A stretch of 49,324 nt of DNA. It comes from Nocardia brevicatena NBRC 12119 (GTDB lineage Bacteria > Actinomycetota > Actinomycetes > Mycobacteriales > Mycobacteriaceae). Of this stretch, positions 1 through 9,015 are shown one piece after another. Where the stretch lies: NCBI RefSeq assembly GCF_000308495.1, contig NZ_BAFU01000054.1:1-49324 (forward strand), written 5' to 3'. A program made the translations under genes and the position numbers. Within the stretch, counting starts at the first letter, position 1. Each line of letters starts with the position of its first letter. The notes beneath the pieces are model-generated. The model had not been told where the DNA came from. It searched no databases and was given only the letters and a program-made list of their open reading frames with translations.

Positions 1-196
1 GTTGGACTCTCTACCTGCCCCTATCGTGAGCTCGGTCCAGGGAACGGAACCGGTCCCGGCCGTTGGCGAGTTATCCGTTGGGTCACAATGCGTTTCGGCC
101 GGAAGGCCGAAACACGACCGCGGGGTACCCACGCCGACTGCCGGACGAACCGGTGCCTTCGCGGATACCCCGATGAAGGTCGTAGCTCGAGAATAC

Positions 197-670
197 TCAT
201 GAAGCGGGTACGCGCTGGAAGATCCTGCCGGGCAGCCAGCCGTTCCCCACGTGCGTCACCCGCCACCAGTCGATGTCCAGCACGAGGGCTTCCACCGACG
301 TGGCCAGGAACGGTTCGACCTGAGGTTCTTTGCGCCGCAGCACATCGAAGGTTTCCTTGCGCTCGCTCGCCTCCCGCACGGTCACGGTGCCCAGTCCCTG
401 GGCGAACGGGTCCAGGAAGCCGCCGGAGACGATATTGACTCCCACATTGGGGTTGGCCCGCAGCTGTTCGAGAGTGCGACCTCGGTTCTCCAGGATGAGG
501 GTGAGCCGGAACGGATCATCGTCCAACTGGGCGAAGAACGCGTTCGAACACCAGTTGAGCCCATCCTTGGATGTGGCGAGGCTGATCGTGGTGTTGGTGA
601 GGATCGCGGTCAGTTTGTCACGAACTTCGGCATCGGCCGGGGCTCCATCGGTGGTCAACGGGGTCTCCAT
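197..670 (-). CDS. PPOX-fold flavin/pyridoxamine-phosphate oxidase-like protein
   Basis: A 157-residue protein of the pyridoxamine 5'-phosphate oxidase-like split-barrel class, which usually binds FMN or F420. The N-terminal part (TISLATSKDGLNWCSNAFFA) is the typical first beta-hairpin after a short helix. The middle carries the strand pattern DPFRLTLILENRGRTLEQLRANPNVGVNI, read from the translation in pieces. The ATG at 668-670 was chosen because the protein fold begins directly after it. The frame stays open further upstream (to 940) but encodes low-complexity Arg-rich sequence there. The gene stands alone. The substrate cannot be read from the sequence; a reductase or oxygenase role toward an aromatic or flavin substrate is possible. 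Fold assignment is fairly sure, function is not. Confidence 0.75.
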   Translation of the reverse strand: METPLTTDGAPADAEVRDKLTAILTNTTISLATSKDGLNWCSNAFFAQLDDDPFRLTLILENRGRTLEQLRANPNVGVNIVSGGFLDPFAQGLGTVTVREASERKETFDVLRRKEPQVEPFLATSVEALVLDIDWWRVTHVGNGWLPGRIFQRVPAS

Positions 671-1232
671 TCGGTCGTTTGTTCCACGGTTTGCGCCCGA
701 CGTCGCAGAGCGCGAGACGTTTCGTCGGGGCACTGAATGCGGTGGACGAAGCCGGTTGTTCGGTTCCGCAAGGCCGGGTGTGACCGACTCCGGACCGTCG
801 AAGCGCTGCGTGCTCGCGACGCGAGTTCGCCACCGGTTACCCTCGAGTGCGTGGTCGTGGACGCGGGCGGTACCGGGTACTGTCGGATCCACCCCTTGAG
901 TGCAATGCTCTCGTCCGCAGTCATGCCTGGTCGTCTCCACTGTTCGGCTGCGGGTCCGTGCCGCGCCACACGCTTCTCGACGTGGGCGAGTCTACGCAAA
1001 CGGGGTACTTTCGCGTGCGCGAACTGAAAGAAGATGTGCATAAGTGGCCCTGTATGATTCGGGTTCGATACCCGTGGTGAAGGAGTCTCGTGCACCTGCA
1101 TCCCGATACTCATCAACCCCGGGTTGCCGGTATTCATATGGGTGAACGAGTAGGATCCCAGCCGGCGCGGCGCGGTCCGTCACGAGCGGGTATCGCGTGG
1201 TGTAGCACAGCCCGAACTGGCAGAGGCGGTCC
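671..1232. other. Intergenic region, no gene supported
   Basis: Five hundred bases between the divergent PPOX-like and XRE genes. Open frames here on both strands are Arg-rich and show no recognisable domain. The region must hold the promoters for both genes, but I see no clear -35/-10 pair. A T-arm-like hairpin at 1060-1074 was considered and rejected as a tRNA remnant. Confidence 0.5.
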
Positions 1233-2138
1233 ATGACCACAGAGCACGACCCCAGTGACCCTCCGGACCCGGAGGTGGTTGAACGCGGTCCCACGGTGCT
1301 GCGTATTGCCCTCGGCAGCAGGTTGCGAGGGCTCCGGGAAGGCTGCGGTATCACCCGGGAGGCCGCCGGCGAGCACATCCGCGGATCTCACGCAAAGATC
1401 AGCCGTCTCGAACTCGGCCGGACCGGCTTCAAGGAACGCGACCTGTGCGACCTGCTGGACCTGTATGGGGTCAAGGACGAGGACAAGCGCGCGGTCTACC
1501 TGGAACTGATGAAGAGGGCCAACGATCCGGGCTGGTGGCAGCCCTTCAACGATCTGCTGCCCTCCTGGTTCGAGACCTATCTCGGTCTCGAGCAGGCCGC
1601 TACCACGATCCGCACCTATGAAGCGCAGTTCATACCCGGCCTACTGCAGACCCGGGACTATGCTCGGTCGGTGATCAGGCTCGGCAACGAGGGCGAGACC
1701 GACCGCCGGGTCCAGATGCGTATGCGGCGGCAGGAGATCCTGACCCGTAACACGGCTCCCACCCTGTGGGCGGTGGTGGATGAGAACGCCCTGCGCCGGC
1801 CGGTAGGCGGATGGGGCGTTCTCGCCGACCAGATCGAACATCTCCTCCAGGTGTCGGAGCGGCCCAATGTGAAGATCCAGGTGCTCCCGTACGAGGTCGG
1901 TGGCCATCCCGCGGCCGGTGGTTCGTTCAGTATCCTCCGATTCCCAGAGCCGGAGCTGTCCGACATGGTCTATATGGAACAGTTGACCAGCTCGCTGTAT
2001 CTGGACAAGAAGCACGAAGTCGAGCTGTACATGACCGTTATGAACAAACTCAGCGTGACGGCTCTTACGCCGGTGGAAAGCCGTAACTTCCTGCGGAAGT
2101 GTCTGGCGAAGGCGCGTAGTGGCGAGAGCGACGACTGA
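1233..2138 (+). CDS. XRE-family helix-turn-helix regulator with DUF5753 domain
   Basis: A 301-residue DNA-binding regulator. Residues about 25-80 form an XRE helix-turn-helix (LGSRLRGLREGCGITREAAG, then HAKISRLELGR). Residues about 105-290 match the DUF5753 domain of Scr1-like actinobacterial regulators (LEQAATTIRTYEAQFIPGLL, QTRDYARSVI, then the VQVLPYEVGGH-type stretch). The family is treated as an antitoxin-like regulator and is normally followed at once by a small DUF397 gene. No DUF397 protein is visible downstream, so the pair appears broken or the regulator acts on distant targets. ATG start at 1233 with a purine-rich stretch just upstream. Confidence 0.9.
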   Translation: MTTEHDPSDPPDPEVVERGPTVLRIALGSRLRGLREGCGITREAAGEHIRGSHAKISRLELGRTGFKERDLCDLLDLYGVKDEDKRAVYLELMKRANDPGWWQPFNDLLPSWFETYLGLEQAATTIRTYEAQFIPGLLQTRDYARSVIRLGNEGETDRRVQMRMRRQEILTRNTAPTLWAVVDENALRRPVGGWGVLADQIEHLLQVSERPNVKIQVLPYEVGGHPAAGGSFSILRFPEPELSDMVYMEQLTSSLYLDKKHEVELYMTVMNKLSVTALTPVESRNFLRKCLAKARSGESDD

Positions 2139-2494
2139 GTGGTCTGCCGTAGCGGGTTCGAGAAGGTGTGAGACGCCGTTTCGCGCGGTCGCCTTCCGGG
2201 GGTGTCGTGAGCAGGGGAGTGGCCTGCCGGGAAGCCGTGAGTGGACGCCCTCGCTCGCCGGGGCGGGGAGTGAGGGCGAACCGGTCGCCTGGTGAGGTAA
2301 GGGGAGAGCGAAGGACGGAGGACGGTCGAATTCCTCGCAGAGTTCGCCCGGTTCGGCACATTGCGGAGTAGGATCCGCTATAAAATAAATAATCTTACGT
2401 AGATATGCGCATCTAACTATTAAATATCCCCACCCAACAAACTCACCTCCACAGCCAATCGGCAAAAACACACAAGGATGGTAGGAAAGGGAGC
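2139..2494. other. Intergenic region with an AT-rich patch
   Basis: No gene is supported here. The place where a DUF397 partner of the upstream regulator would be expected holds only low-complexity frames. The right part (2376-2430) is strikingly AT-rich and is listed separately as a likely promoter for the M20 peptidase gene. Confidence 0.5.
2376..2430 (+). promoter_or_regulatory. AT-rich patch, probable promoter of the M20 peptidase gene
   Basis: About 55 bases made mostly of A and T (for example TATAAAATAAATAATC) inside DNA that is otherwise near 70% GC. It contains -10-like TATAAAAT and the small palindromes TACGTA and ATGCGCAT. It lies 65-120 bases before the GTG start of the peptidase gene. 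Promoter function is inferred from position and composition. Confidence 0.4.
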
Positions 2495-3856
2495 GTGTCC
2501 GATACTGGCGATGTCTCCGGTCCGAGCAAACGTTCCCGTGCGGTCTCCGAAGTGGTCGATCTGGTCAGTACGCTGATCCGATTCGATACTTCCAATACCG
2601 GTGATCCGGCCACCACCAAGGCGGAACGTGAGTGTGCCGAATGGGTTGCGCGGCAGCTGGAGGATGCCGGATACCACACCGAGTATGTGGAATCGGGTGC
2701 GCCGGGACGCGGCAATGTCTTCGTCCGACTCCCGGGTGCAGATTCCACCCGTGGGGCACTGTTGGTGCACGGCCATCTGGATGTGGTGCCGGCGCAGGCG
2801 CAGGACTGGAGCGTGCACCCGTTTTCGGGCGCGGTGCGCGACGGTTATGTGTGGGGACGCGGCGCGGTCGATATGAAGGACATGGTGGGGATGATGCTGG
2901 CGCTGGCGCGCCAGTTCAAGATCGAGGGCACGGTACCGCCGCGGGATCTGGTGTTCGCGTTCCTGGCCGACGAGGAGAACGGCGGGAAATGGGGGTCGCA
3001 CTGGTTGGTGGACAATCGGCCGGAACTCTTCGACGGCGTCACCGAGGCGGTGGGTGAGGTGGGTGGTTTCTCGCTCACGGTGCCCCATCGGAACGGCGGG
3101 GAGCGACGACTGTATCTGGTGGAGACCGCAGAGAAGGGGCTGGGCTGGATGCGGTTGCGGGCCAAGGCCCGCGCGGGACACGGGTCGTTCTTGCACGAGG
3201 ACAACGCAGTGACCATTCTGGCGAGCGCGGTAGCTCGTTTGGGGACCCATACGTTCCCACTGGTGGTGTCGGATTCGGTGGCGGAGTTTCTGGCGGCCGT
3301 GGCCGAGGAGACCGGGCTGGCGTTCGATCCCGATGCTTCCGATATCGATGGGGCACTGGCGAAATTGGGCTCGATTTCCCGGATTGTCGGGGCCACTCTG
3401 CGCGATACGGCCAATCCCACCATGTTGGATGCGGGGTACAAGGCGAATGTGATACCGCAGACCGCGGAGGCGGTGGTGGACTGTCGGGTGCTGCCGGGAC
3501 GGCAGGCGGCGTTCGAGCGGGAGGTGGACGAGCTCATCGGTCCGGATGTGGAGCGGGAATGGATCACCAAGCTCGATTCATATGCGACGACATTCGACGG
3601 GCATCTGGTGGACGCGATGAACGCGGCGATCCTGGCCCACGATCCGCAGGGCCGTACGGTGCCCTACATGCTGTCCGGTGGTACGGATGCGAAGGCATTC
3701 GCGCGGTTGGGGATCCGTTGTTTCGGTTTCGCGCCGTTGCGGTTACCACCGGAGTTGGATTTCGCGGCGCTGTTTCACGGTGTCGATGAGCGGGTGCCGG
3801 TGGATGCGCTCGAATTCGGCACGAATGTCATGGAACATTTCCTGTTGCACAGCTGA
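2495..3856 (+). CDS. M20/M25/M40-family metallopeptidase (dipeptidase-like)
   Basis: A 453-residue cytosolic zinc hydrolase of family M20, resembling mycobacterial Rv2141c. Metal and catalytic motifs are present: VHGHLDVVP at 91-99 (His94, Asp96), [11 protein letters not shown] at 120-130 (Asp126 as bridging metal ligand), and LADEENGG at 158-164 (catalytic base Glu160, ligand Glu161). A C-terminal [10 protein letters not shown] supplies the last histidine. The GTG start at 2495 is supported by the ribosome-binding sequence AGGAAAGGGAG just before it. The PEBP gene follows after 22 bases on the same strand, the order I recall (reversed) for Rv2141c-Rv2140c. The exact peptide or N-acyl amino-acid substrate is unknown. 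Confidence 0.93.
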   Translation: MSDTGDVSGPSKRSRAVSEVVDLVSTLIRFDTSNTGDPATTKAERECAEWVARQLEDAGYHTEYVESGAPGRGNVFVRLPGADSTRGALLVHGHLDVVPAQAQDWSVHPFSGAVRDGYVWGRGAVDMKDMVGMMLALARQFKIEGTVPPRDLVFAFLADEENGGKWGSHWLVDNRPELFDGVTEAVGEVGGFSLTVPHRNGGERRLYLVETAEKGLGWMRLRAKARAGHGSFLHEDNAVTILASAVARLGTHTFPLVVSDSVAEFLAAVAEETGLAFDPDASDIDGALAKLGSISRIVGATLRDTANPTMLDAGYKANVIPQTAEAVVDCRVLPGRQAAFEREVDELIGPDVEREWITKLDSYATTFDGHLVDAMNAAILAHDPQGRTVPYMLSGGTDAKAFARLGIRCFGFAPLRLPPELDFAALFHGVDERVPVDALEFGTNVMEHFLLHS

Positions 3857-3878
3857 TCCGATTCGAAACGAGGAGTTC

Positions 3879-4406
3879 ATGAGCTACAACCCGTATGACG
3901 CTCTGCCGCAGCTACCGTCGTTCACCCTCACCTCCGAGGATGTGACCGATGGTCGGTCGTTGGGCAACGACCAGGTCAGCGGCATCCTGGGTGCGGGCGG
4001 TAAAGATGTCTCACCGCAGCTGAGCTGGTCGGGTTTCCCGGCGGAGACGAAGAGCTTCGCGGTGACGATGTACGACCCGGATGCGCCGACGGCGTCGGGT
4101 TTCTGGCATTGGGCGGTGGCCGATGTTCCGGTCTCGGTGACATCGTTGGCGGCCGGTGCGGGCAGTGCGGGCGGTTCGTTGCCGGCGGGCGCGGTGACGT
4201 TGCGCAACGACGCCGGGCGGCCCGGATATGTCGGGGCGGCGCCGCCGGCGGGTCATGGTCCGCACCGGTATTTCGTTGTTGTCCACGCGGTGGGCGTGGA
4301 ATCGTTGGGTATTCCCGCCGAGGCCACGCCGGCGTTCCTCGGCTTCAATCTGTTCCAGCATGCCGTGGCGCGGGCGACGTTGGTGGGCACCTACGAGCAG
4401 AAGTAG
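3879..4406 (+). CDS. PEBP / YbhB-YbcL (Raf kinase inhibitor-like) protein
   Basis: A 175-residue phosphatidylethanolamine-binding-protein homologue, like mycobacterial Rv2140c. Diagnostic motifs are visible: [15 protein letters not shown] around residues 63-77 and [13 protein letters not shown] around 126-138, which build the anion/ligand pocket. The ATG at 3879 follows AGGAG with short spacing. It lies 22 bases after the M20 peptidase and is closed by a strong terminator, so the two form one transcription unit. The family binds lipids, nucleotides or small anions; its role in bacteria is unsettled. Confidence 0.93.
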   Translation: MSYNPYDALPQLPSFTLTSEDVTDGRSLGNDQVSGILGAGGKDVSPQLSWSGFPAETKSFAVTMYDPDAPTASGFWHWAVADVPVSVTSLAAGAGSAGGSLPAGAVTLRNDAGRPGYVGAAPPAGHGPHRYFVVVHAVGVESLGIPAEATPAFLGFNLFQHAVARATLVGTYEQK

Positions 4407-4428
4407 GGGTCCTCGGCGGTATCGACAG

Positions 4429-4470
4429 CGTGGCCCCTGGGCGTAATGCTCCAGGGGCCACGGTTTTTCG
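4429..4470. terminator. Rho-independent terminator between convergent genes
   Basis: A perfect 12-bp stem (CGTGGCCCCTGG and CCAGGGGCCACG) with a 10-base loop, followed by GTTTTT on the plus strand. It sits between the convergent PEBP and fadD genes and would end the PEBP transcript. The U-tract is on the plus strand only, so action on the other strand is uncertain. Confidence 0.88.
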
Positions 4471-4523
4471 TGCAGGTCTGTTGTTGTCGAGGCGGTGGGC
4501 CGAGGGATGGCGCCGGGGGTCGG

Positions 4524-6355
4524 TCAGTGGGAGGTGTCGATGACACTTTCGGTGGGTGGGTCGGTGTAGAGTCCGTCGATCTCGGCGGCGTATTTGTGCG
4601 AGATGGGGACGCGGCGTAGTGACATCTTCGGGGTGAGCTCGTCGCCGCCGGGTTCCCAAATCGTGTCGACGATTCGGAACCGTTTGATCTGTTCGACTCG
4701 GGACAGTTTGGTGTTGCCGGCCTGGACGGCGCTGCGGACTTCGTCGATGATGCGAGGGTGGCGGGCGAGTTCGGCGATTCCGGCGTCGGTGGCGCCGAGT
4801 TCCTTGGCTCGGACGGCGGCGATATCGGGGTCGAGCATGATCAGCGCGGTGATGTAGGGTTTGGCCTCGCCGATGGCGACCGCCTGTCCGATGAGTGAGG
4901 ATACGGCTTTGACCGCGTTCTCGATATTGCTGGGCGCGATGTTCTTACCGGATTCGTTGATGATGAGTTCTTTTTTGCGGTCGATGATGCGCAGGTAGCC
5001 GTCGTCGTCGAGGGCGCCGATATCGCCGGTGCGCAGCCAGTTCTCGGTGTCGATGGATTCGGCGGTCTGGTCGGGCATGCGTCGGTAGCCGTGGGTGACG
5101 ACGGGTCCGCGGACGAGTACTTCGCCGTCGTCGGCGAGTTTCGGTTCCAGTCCGTCGATGGGGCGGCCGACGGAGCCGGGGCGGGGTTTGTCGAGTTCGG
5201 TGTAGGTGGCGACGCCGGTGGTTTCGGACATGCCCCAGACTTCGGTGACGCAGAAGCCGAGTCCGAGGAAGAATTCGAGTGCTTCGGGTGGGATAGGTGC
5301 CGCGCCGGAGGAGGCGACGCGCAGCCGGTCGAGGCCCAGGGCGGCGCGCAGTGTGGACAGGACGAGGGTTTCGGCGATCGGGTGCTGGAGGGCGAGCAGC
5401 GGGCTGCGGCCTTTTCCGGAGAGGTCTGCGCGGGCGGCGGCGGCGCCTGTGCGGATGGCCCAGTGGGCGAGGGTTTTTTGGCGCCGTTTTCGGTGGAGAT
5501 TCGGGTTTCGATGCCGGCTTTGATCTTCTGCCAGACGCGGGGCACGCCGAAGAAGGTGGTGGGGCGGGCGTCGGGGAGCGCGGCGGCGATTTCGCGGGGG
5601 TCGGGCACGGTGGTGATCTGGATGCCGGTGACGAGGTTGATGGCGTGGCCGGAGATGCGGTCGGCGACGTGTGCGGCGGGCAGGTAGGACACGGTGCGGT
5701 CGTCGATGCCGACCGGCATGGGACCGTTGGTGAGGGCGATGATCTGGGCGAGGATGTTGCGGTGGGTGACTTCGACGCCTTTGGATGGGCCGGTGGTGCC
5801 GGAGGTGTAGATGAGGGTGGCGAGGTCGTCGGGTTTCACGGCCTGCCAGGTGGTGTCGAAGTCGAAGTCGGGTGCGGGGTTGTTCTCGAGGTCGGCCATG
5901 GTGATGGCGTCGGTGGCGGGGCCGTCGATGACGATGAGGTATTCGATGGTCGCGCCGGAGCGGGTGATGCGGTCGCGGAACTGTTGTTCGGTGATGACGA
6001 CCTTGTTGGCGGCATTGGTGAAGGTGTGGGCGATTTGTTCGGGGGAGTTGGTGTTGTACACCGAGAAGGGGGTGGCGCCCAGGTGTAGTGCGGCGGTGTC
6101 GAGGAGGTTGAATTCGGGTCGGTTGGTGAGCATGACGCCGATGGTGTCGCCGTGTCGCACGCCGAGTGCGGCGAGTCCGGCGGCGAGGGTGCGTACCCGT
6201 TGGGCGTATTCGCGCCAGGTGATCTCCTGGGTGCCGCCGACCGTGCGGAGGGCGACCTGGTCGGGTCGCAGGGTGATGGTCTGTTGGAAGGCGGCGGGCA
6301 CGGTGGTGACGGTTGTGCCGGTTGCGTGCGGGTAGGCGATTTCAGTTGTGGTCAT
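4524..6355 (-). pseudogene. Long-chain fatty acyl-CoA synthetase (FadD15-like), one frameshift
   Basis: An AMP-forming fatty acid:CoA ligase of about 610 residues if the frame is repaired, the usual size of FadD15-type enzymes. The N-terminal frame (start ATG 6353-6355) carries the AMP-binding P-loop YTSGTTGPSKG at residues 183-193 and is good to about residue 294. The C-terminal frame resumes with WGMSETTG-type A5, then LRTGDIGALDDDGYLRIIDRKKELIINESGKNIAP split across its motifs, and ends at 4524. The break falls in a run of six A on the coding strand (plus-strand T run 5474-5479). Seven A would restore GAKKTLAHW. This is either a true frameshift, a sequencing undercall or a slippage site. 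The gene sits between a terminator and the ribA operon and would activate long-chain fatty acids. Confidence 0.85.
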
Positions 6356-6514
6356 GTCCGTTCCCGATGTGCTGTCCGGGCCGCGTGGCCGTTCCCGTTC
6401 GGGAGGGCTGTGGGCGGTCGACGGTGCCTCGCCGCATGGAGTGACGTGGCTCGCTCATGGTAGGGAAGGGAATGTGTGTGAGTCGGGTATCGGTGAGACT
6501 GTTGTCGAATGGGT

Positions 6515-7171
6515 TCAGGGCGGGTCTGCGGTGAGGGCCGGGGGCGGTGTGCGGCGCGGTGGGCCCATTGTGTCGAGGGTGGGGAGCAGGTGGCCGCGGC
6601 GTAGGCGTTTGGCGGTGAGGTATTCGGCGGCGCGGTCGCTGAGTGGTGGGGTGAGCAGTGGGATCCGGGTGACGGTGATGCCGGAGTGTTCGAGTTGTTC
6701 GATTTTGTCCGGGTTGTTGGTGAGTAGTCGTACGGCGGTGAGGCCGAGTTCGCGCAGGCCGGCGGCGGCGTGTTTGTAGCTGCGGTCGTCGGCGGGGTAG
6801 CCGAGGCGTTCGTAGCTGAGGAAGGTGTCGGCGCCGGTGCGCTCGCTTTCGTGGTAGCCCTGTGCTTTGGCGAGGAGGCCGGCGCCGCGGCCTTCTTGTT
6901 CGAGGTAGATCAGGATTCCGGCGCCGGCGTCCTGGATGAGGTCGAGGGAGGTGGTGAGTTCGGGTCCGCAGTCGCAGTCCTGGGAGCCGAGTGCTTCCCC
7001 GTAGAGGCAGCGGGAGTGGATGCGGACCAGGCAGTTGTTCTCGGGTTCGCCGAAGACGAGGACGTGTCCGTAGCGGGGTCCGCCGTGGACTTCTAGTACG
7101 CGGACTGGGATCTCGCGGCCGTTGCGGATGAATCGGTGCACGGTGTCGCCATGGGACGCCGCTGTGCTCAA
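6515..7171 (-). CDS. ribA: GTP cyclohydrolase II-type enzyme
   Basis: A 218-residue single-domain GTP cyclohydrolase II. This class opens the imidazole ring of GTP and releases formate and pyrophosphate as the first step of riboflavin synthesis. The zinc site CLYGEALGSQDCDCGPEL is intact with three cysteines. It is followed by the nucleotide-binding YLEQEGRGAGLLAKAQGY and by RLLTNNPDKIEQLE. Its start overlaps the stop of the upstream PfkB-like gene by four bases (ATGA), so the two are translationally coupled. No ribB, ribH or ribE lies nearby. The enzyme may therefore serve a special pathway, such as a deazapurine- or pteridine-like product, rather than housekeeping flavin synthesis. The last point is inference. 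Confidence 0.88.
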   Translation of the reverse strand: MSTAASHGDTVHRFIRNGREIPVRVLEVHGGPRYGHVLVFGEPENNCLVRIHSRCLYGEALGSQDCDCGPELTTSLDLIQDAGAGILIYLEQEGRGAGLLAKAQGYHESERTGADTFLSYERLGYPADDRSYKHAAAGLRELGLTAVRLLTNNPDKIEQLEHSGITVTRIPLLTPPLSDRAAEYLTAKRLRRGHLLPTLDTMGPPRRTPPPALTADPP

Positions 7172-8664
7172 TGCTCCTCCGAAGCGAGTCTGATGATCCT
7201 GTCGACATCACTGGCCTGCGGCATTGCTCCGGGGACGTCCCCGAACGACTGGGTCGCGACCATTGCGGCCGTCGCCCAGGCGAAGTCCTGTTCGTCGGCG
7301 GGGTGGCGCGATGATAGCAGACGATACGCCAGTGCGGCGGAGAATGCAGCTCGAGCGCCCGGGGAGTCGGTGAGTACGGCCGGGAAGCGGGGAATGTCGA
7401 GGTCGAGTCGGTCGGAGCGGACGGTGCAGGCGAAGTCGTCGGTGACGCAGACGGTTTTGACGCCGAGGGTGCGCAGTTGTTGGGCGATATGTGCGCCGGA
7501 GGTGGCGGCGATCTCGGGGATCATGGCGTCCAGTTCCCAGGTGGCGCCGGTGAGGTAGTCGACGGCGCCGAGGTATCGGTAGAGGGTTTGGGGTGCGGTG
7601 ACGGGGGGTGCGGGATGGACGATGAGCAGTGGTGGGTTGTGTAGGGCGCGCACGGTGGCCATGATGTGTTCGATCACTGGTAGGGGGTGTTCGAAGGTGA
7701 GCAGGACGGCGTCGGTGTTGGTGATGGCGGTGCGGGCGTCGGGTCCGGTGAGGTCGTGTTCGCCGAGTTGGATGCGGTCGTCGGTGCAGCCGATGGTGCT
7801 GGTGACGCCGGTGGGGGTGATCATGAGGGCGGTGACGGGTGTGGTGGCGTGGCGGACGATTTTGACGAGGCCGGTGTCGATGTTTTCGGCGCGGAGGTAG
7901 TCGAGGATGCGGTGGCCGGCTTCGTCGTCGCCGACGGCGGTGACGAAGCGGACGTCGAGGCCGAGTCGGGCGGCGGCGACGGCGCGGTTGAGTCCTTTGC
8001 CTCCGGGGTGTCGGGTGAAGCCGCCGCGGGTGGAGGTGCCGGGTTCGGGGATGTGGTCGACGCGGTAGATGTGGTCGATGACGGCGTGGCCGACGACGGT
8101 GAGGGTGCCGGTGGCGGGGCCGGCGTCGGTGGTTTGCGGGGTGAGCGGGTGGGCGAGGGTGGGGTGTTCGGGGATGCCGTGGGTGGTGTCGGCGGCGAGG
8201 AGGGCGGCGAGTGCGGTGAAGGCGCGGCGTTCGGGGGTGGCGCGTAGGGAGCGGACGGTGGGTGCGGGTGGGATGCGTTCGGCGCCGGCGATTTCGTGTA
8301 GCCGCTGCCACTGGGTGGTGAGGTATTCCCGTCGTTCGCCGAGGTCTTGGGCGTAGAGGCGGTTGAGGTCGATATCGGCTGGGGCGTTTTCGCGCAGGAG
8401 CCCGAGGGCGAGTTCGGCGTCGGTGACGATGCGGTGGGTGACGGGGAGGTGGCGGGCGAGTTCGGTGATGACGGAGGGGACGGCGTCGTAGGGGTCGATG
8501 CCGGTGCGGCGGGCGTGGCTGCGGACGGCGGGGAGGTCGAGGAGGGGGCCGACGTCGATTTCGGTGGTGCGGAGTCGTTCGGGGCTGAGGCCGGAGCGTT
8601 TGCACAGTCGGGTGAGGATGTTGCGGACGGCGACCATGGCTGTCGTGTCCTGGTGGGGGATCAT
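7168..8664 (-). CDS. PfkB/ribokinase-fold protein with extra N-terminal domain, catalytic Asp lost
   Basis: A 498-residue protein in two parts. Residues 1 to about 180 are an all-helical domain I do not recognise. Residues 187-495 are a ribokinase/PfkB fold with an intact first signature (HPGGKGLNRAVAAARLG at 219-235) and normal core strands. The second PfkB signature, usually DTTGAGDAF with the catalytic aspartate in GAGD, reads DSPGARAAF here (residues 433-441, codons near 7343-7368). The aspartate is replaced by alanine. The protein may therefore bind a sugar or nucleoside without phosphorylating it, or use another mechanism. It is the first gene of an operon with ribA (4-base overlap) and has a repeat-rich promoter. 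Fold assignment is sure, activity uncertain. Confidence 0.82.
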   Translation of the reverse strand: MIPHQDTTAMVAVRNILTRLCKRSGLSPERLRTTEIDVGPLLDLPAVRSHARRTGIDPYDAVPSVITELARHLPVTHRIVTDAELALGLLRENAPADIDLNRLYAQDLGERREYLTTQWQRLHEIAGAERIPPAPTVRSLRATPERRAFTALAALLAADTTHGIPEHPTLAHPLTPQTTDAGPATGTLTVVGHAVIDHIYRVDHIPEPGTSTRGGFTRHPGGKGLNRAVAAARLGLDVRFVTAVGDDEAGHRILDYLRAENIDTGLVKIVRHATTPVTALMITPTGVTSTIGCTDDRIQLGEHDLTGPDARTAITNTDAVLLTFEHPLPVIEHIMATVRALHNPPLLIVHPAPPVTAPQTLYRYLGAVDYLTGATWELDAMIPEIAATSGAHIAQQLRTLGVKTVCVTDDFACTVRSDRLDLDIPRFPAVLTDSPGARAAFSAALAYRLLSSRHPADEQDFAWATAAMVATQSFGDVPGAMPQASDVDRIIRLASEEH

Positions 8665-8719
8665 CTCACCTGCTTTCTGCGCTGGTTGGGTCGCGAATGT
8701 GGTTTACGCCCGGTAGTTT

Positions 8720-8774
8720 CGGCAATTACCATAGTGCAACGGCAAATGACATTCGGCATTCCCGGCAAATGACA
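8720..8774. promoter_or_regulatory. Three spaced copies of a CGGCAAATGACA-type repeat upstream of the pfkB-ribA operon
   Basis: CGGCAAATGACA occurs exactly at 8740-8751 and 8763-8774, with a related copy CGGCAATTACCA at 8720-8731. The start-to-start spacings of 20 and 23 bases are close to two helical turns. Seen from the operon strand the repeats read TGTCATTTGCCG. They lie 56-110 bases upstream of the PfkB-like start, where a regulator would bind. Operator function is inferred from arrangement only. Confidence 0.5.
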
Positions 8775-9015
8775 CGCGGGGATGGCGTTTACCGCTCGCC
8801 AGATGACCGGGAGGGGCCTGTGACGATCTTCGAGCCGATGTTTCGCGGTCACTGCACATACACCTCCGCCGACCGGCCCGGAACCGATCCGGATGCGTCC
8901 CGAGCCGGGGCGCTGTAGCGCCCACGAAGCCCCCATCCGCTCCGCACGATGGCAGCGATGCCAGGCCGGCCGATCCCGGCTCGGCATCGGTGCCGGAGTT
9001 CGTCAGGAGGCAGCT

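Noticed and set aside
1060-1074. T-arm-like hairpin (CGGGTTCGATACCCG) suggesting a tRNA or att site
   Set aside because: Only four base pairs of the stem hold, and no acceptor, anticodon or D arm can be folded around it.
5091-6088. Gly/Asp-rich plus-strand frames opposite the FadD15-like gene
   Set aside because: Composition is that of a mirror frame; the minus strand has all acyl-CoA ligase motifs.
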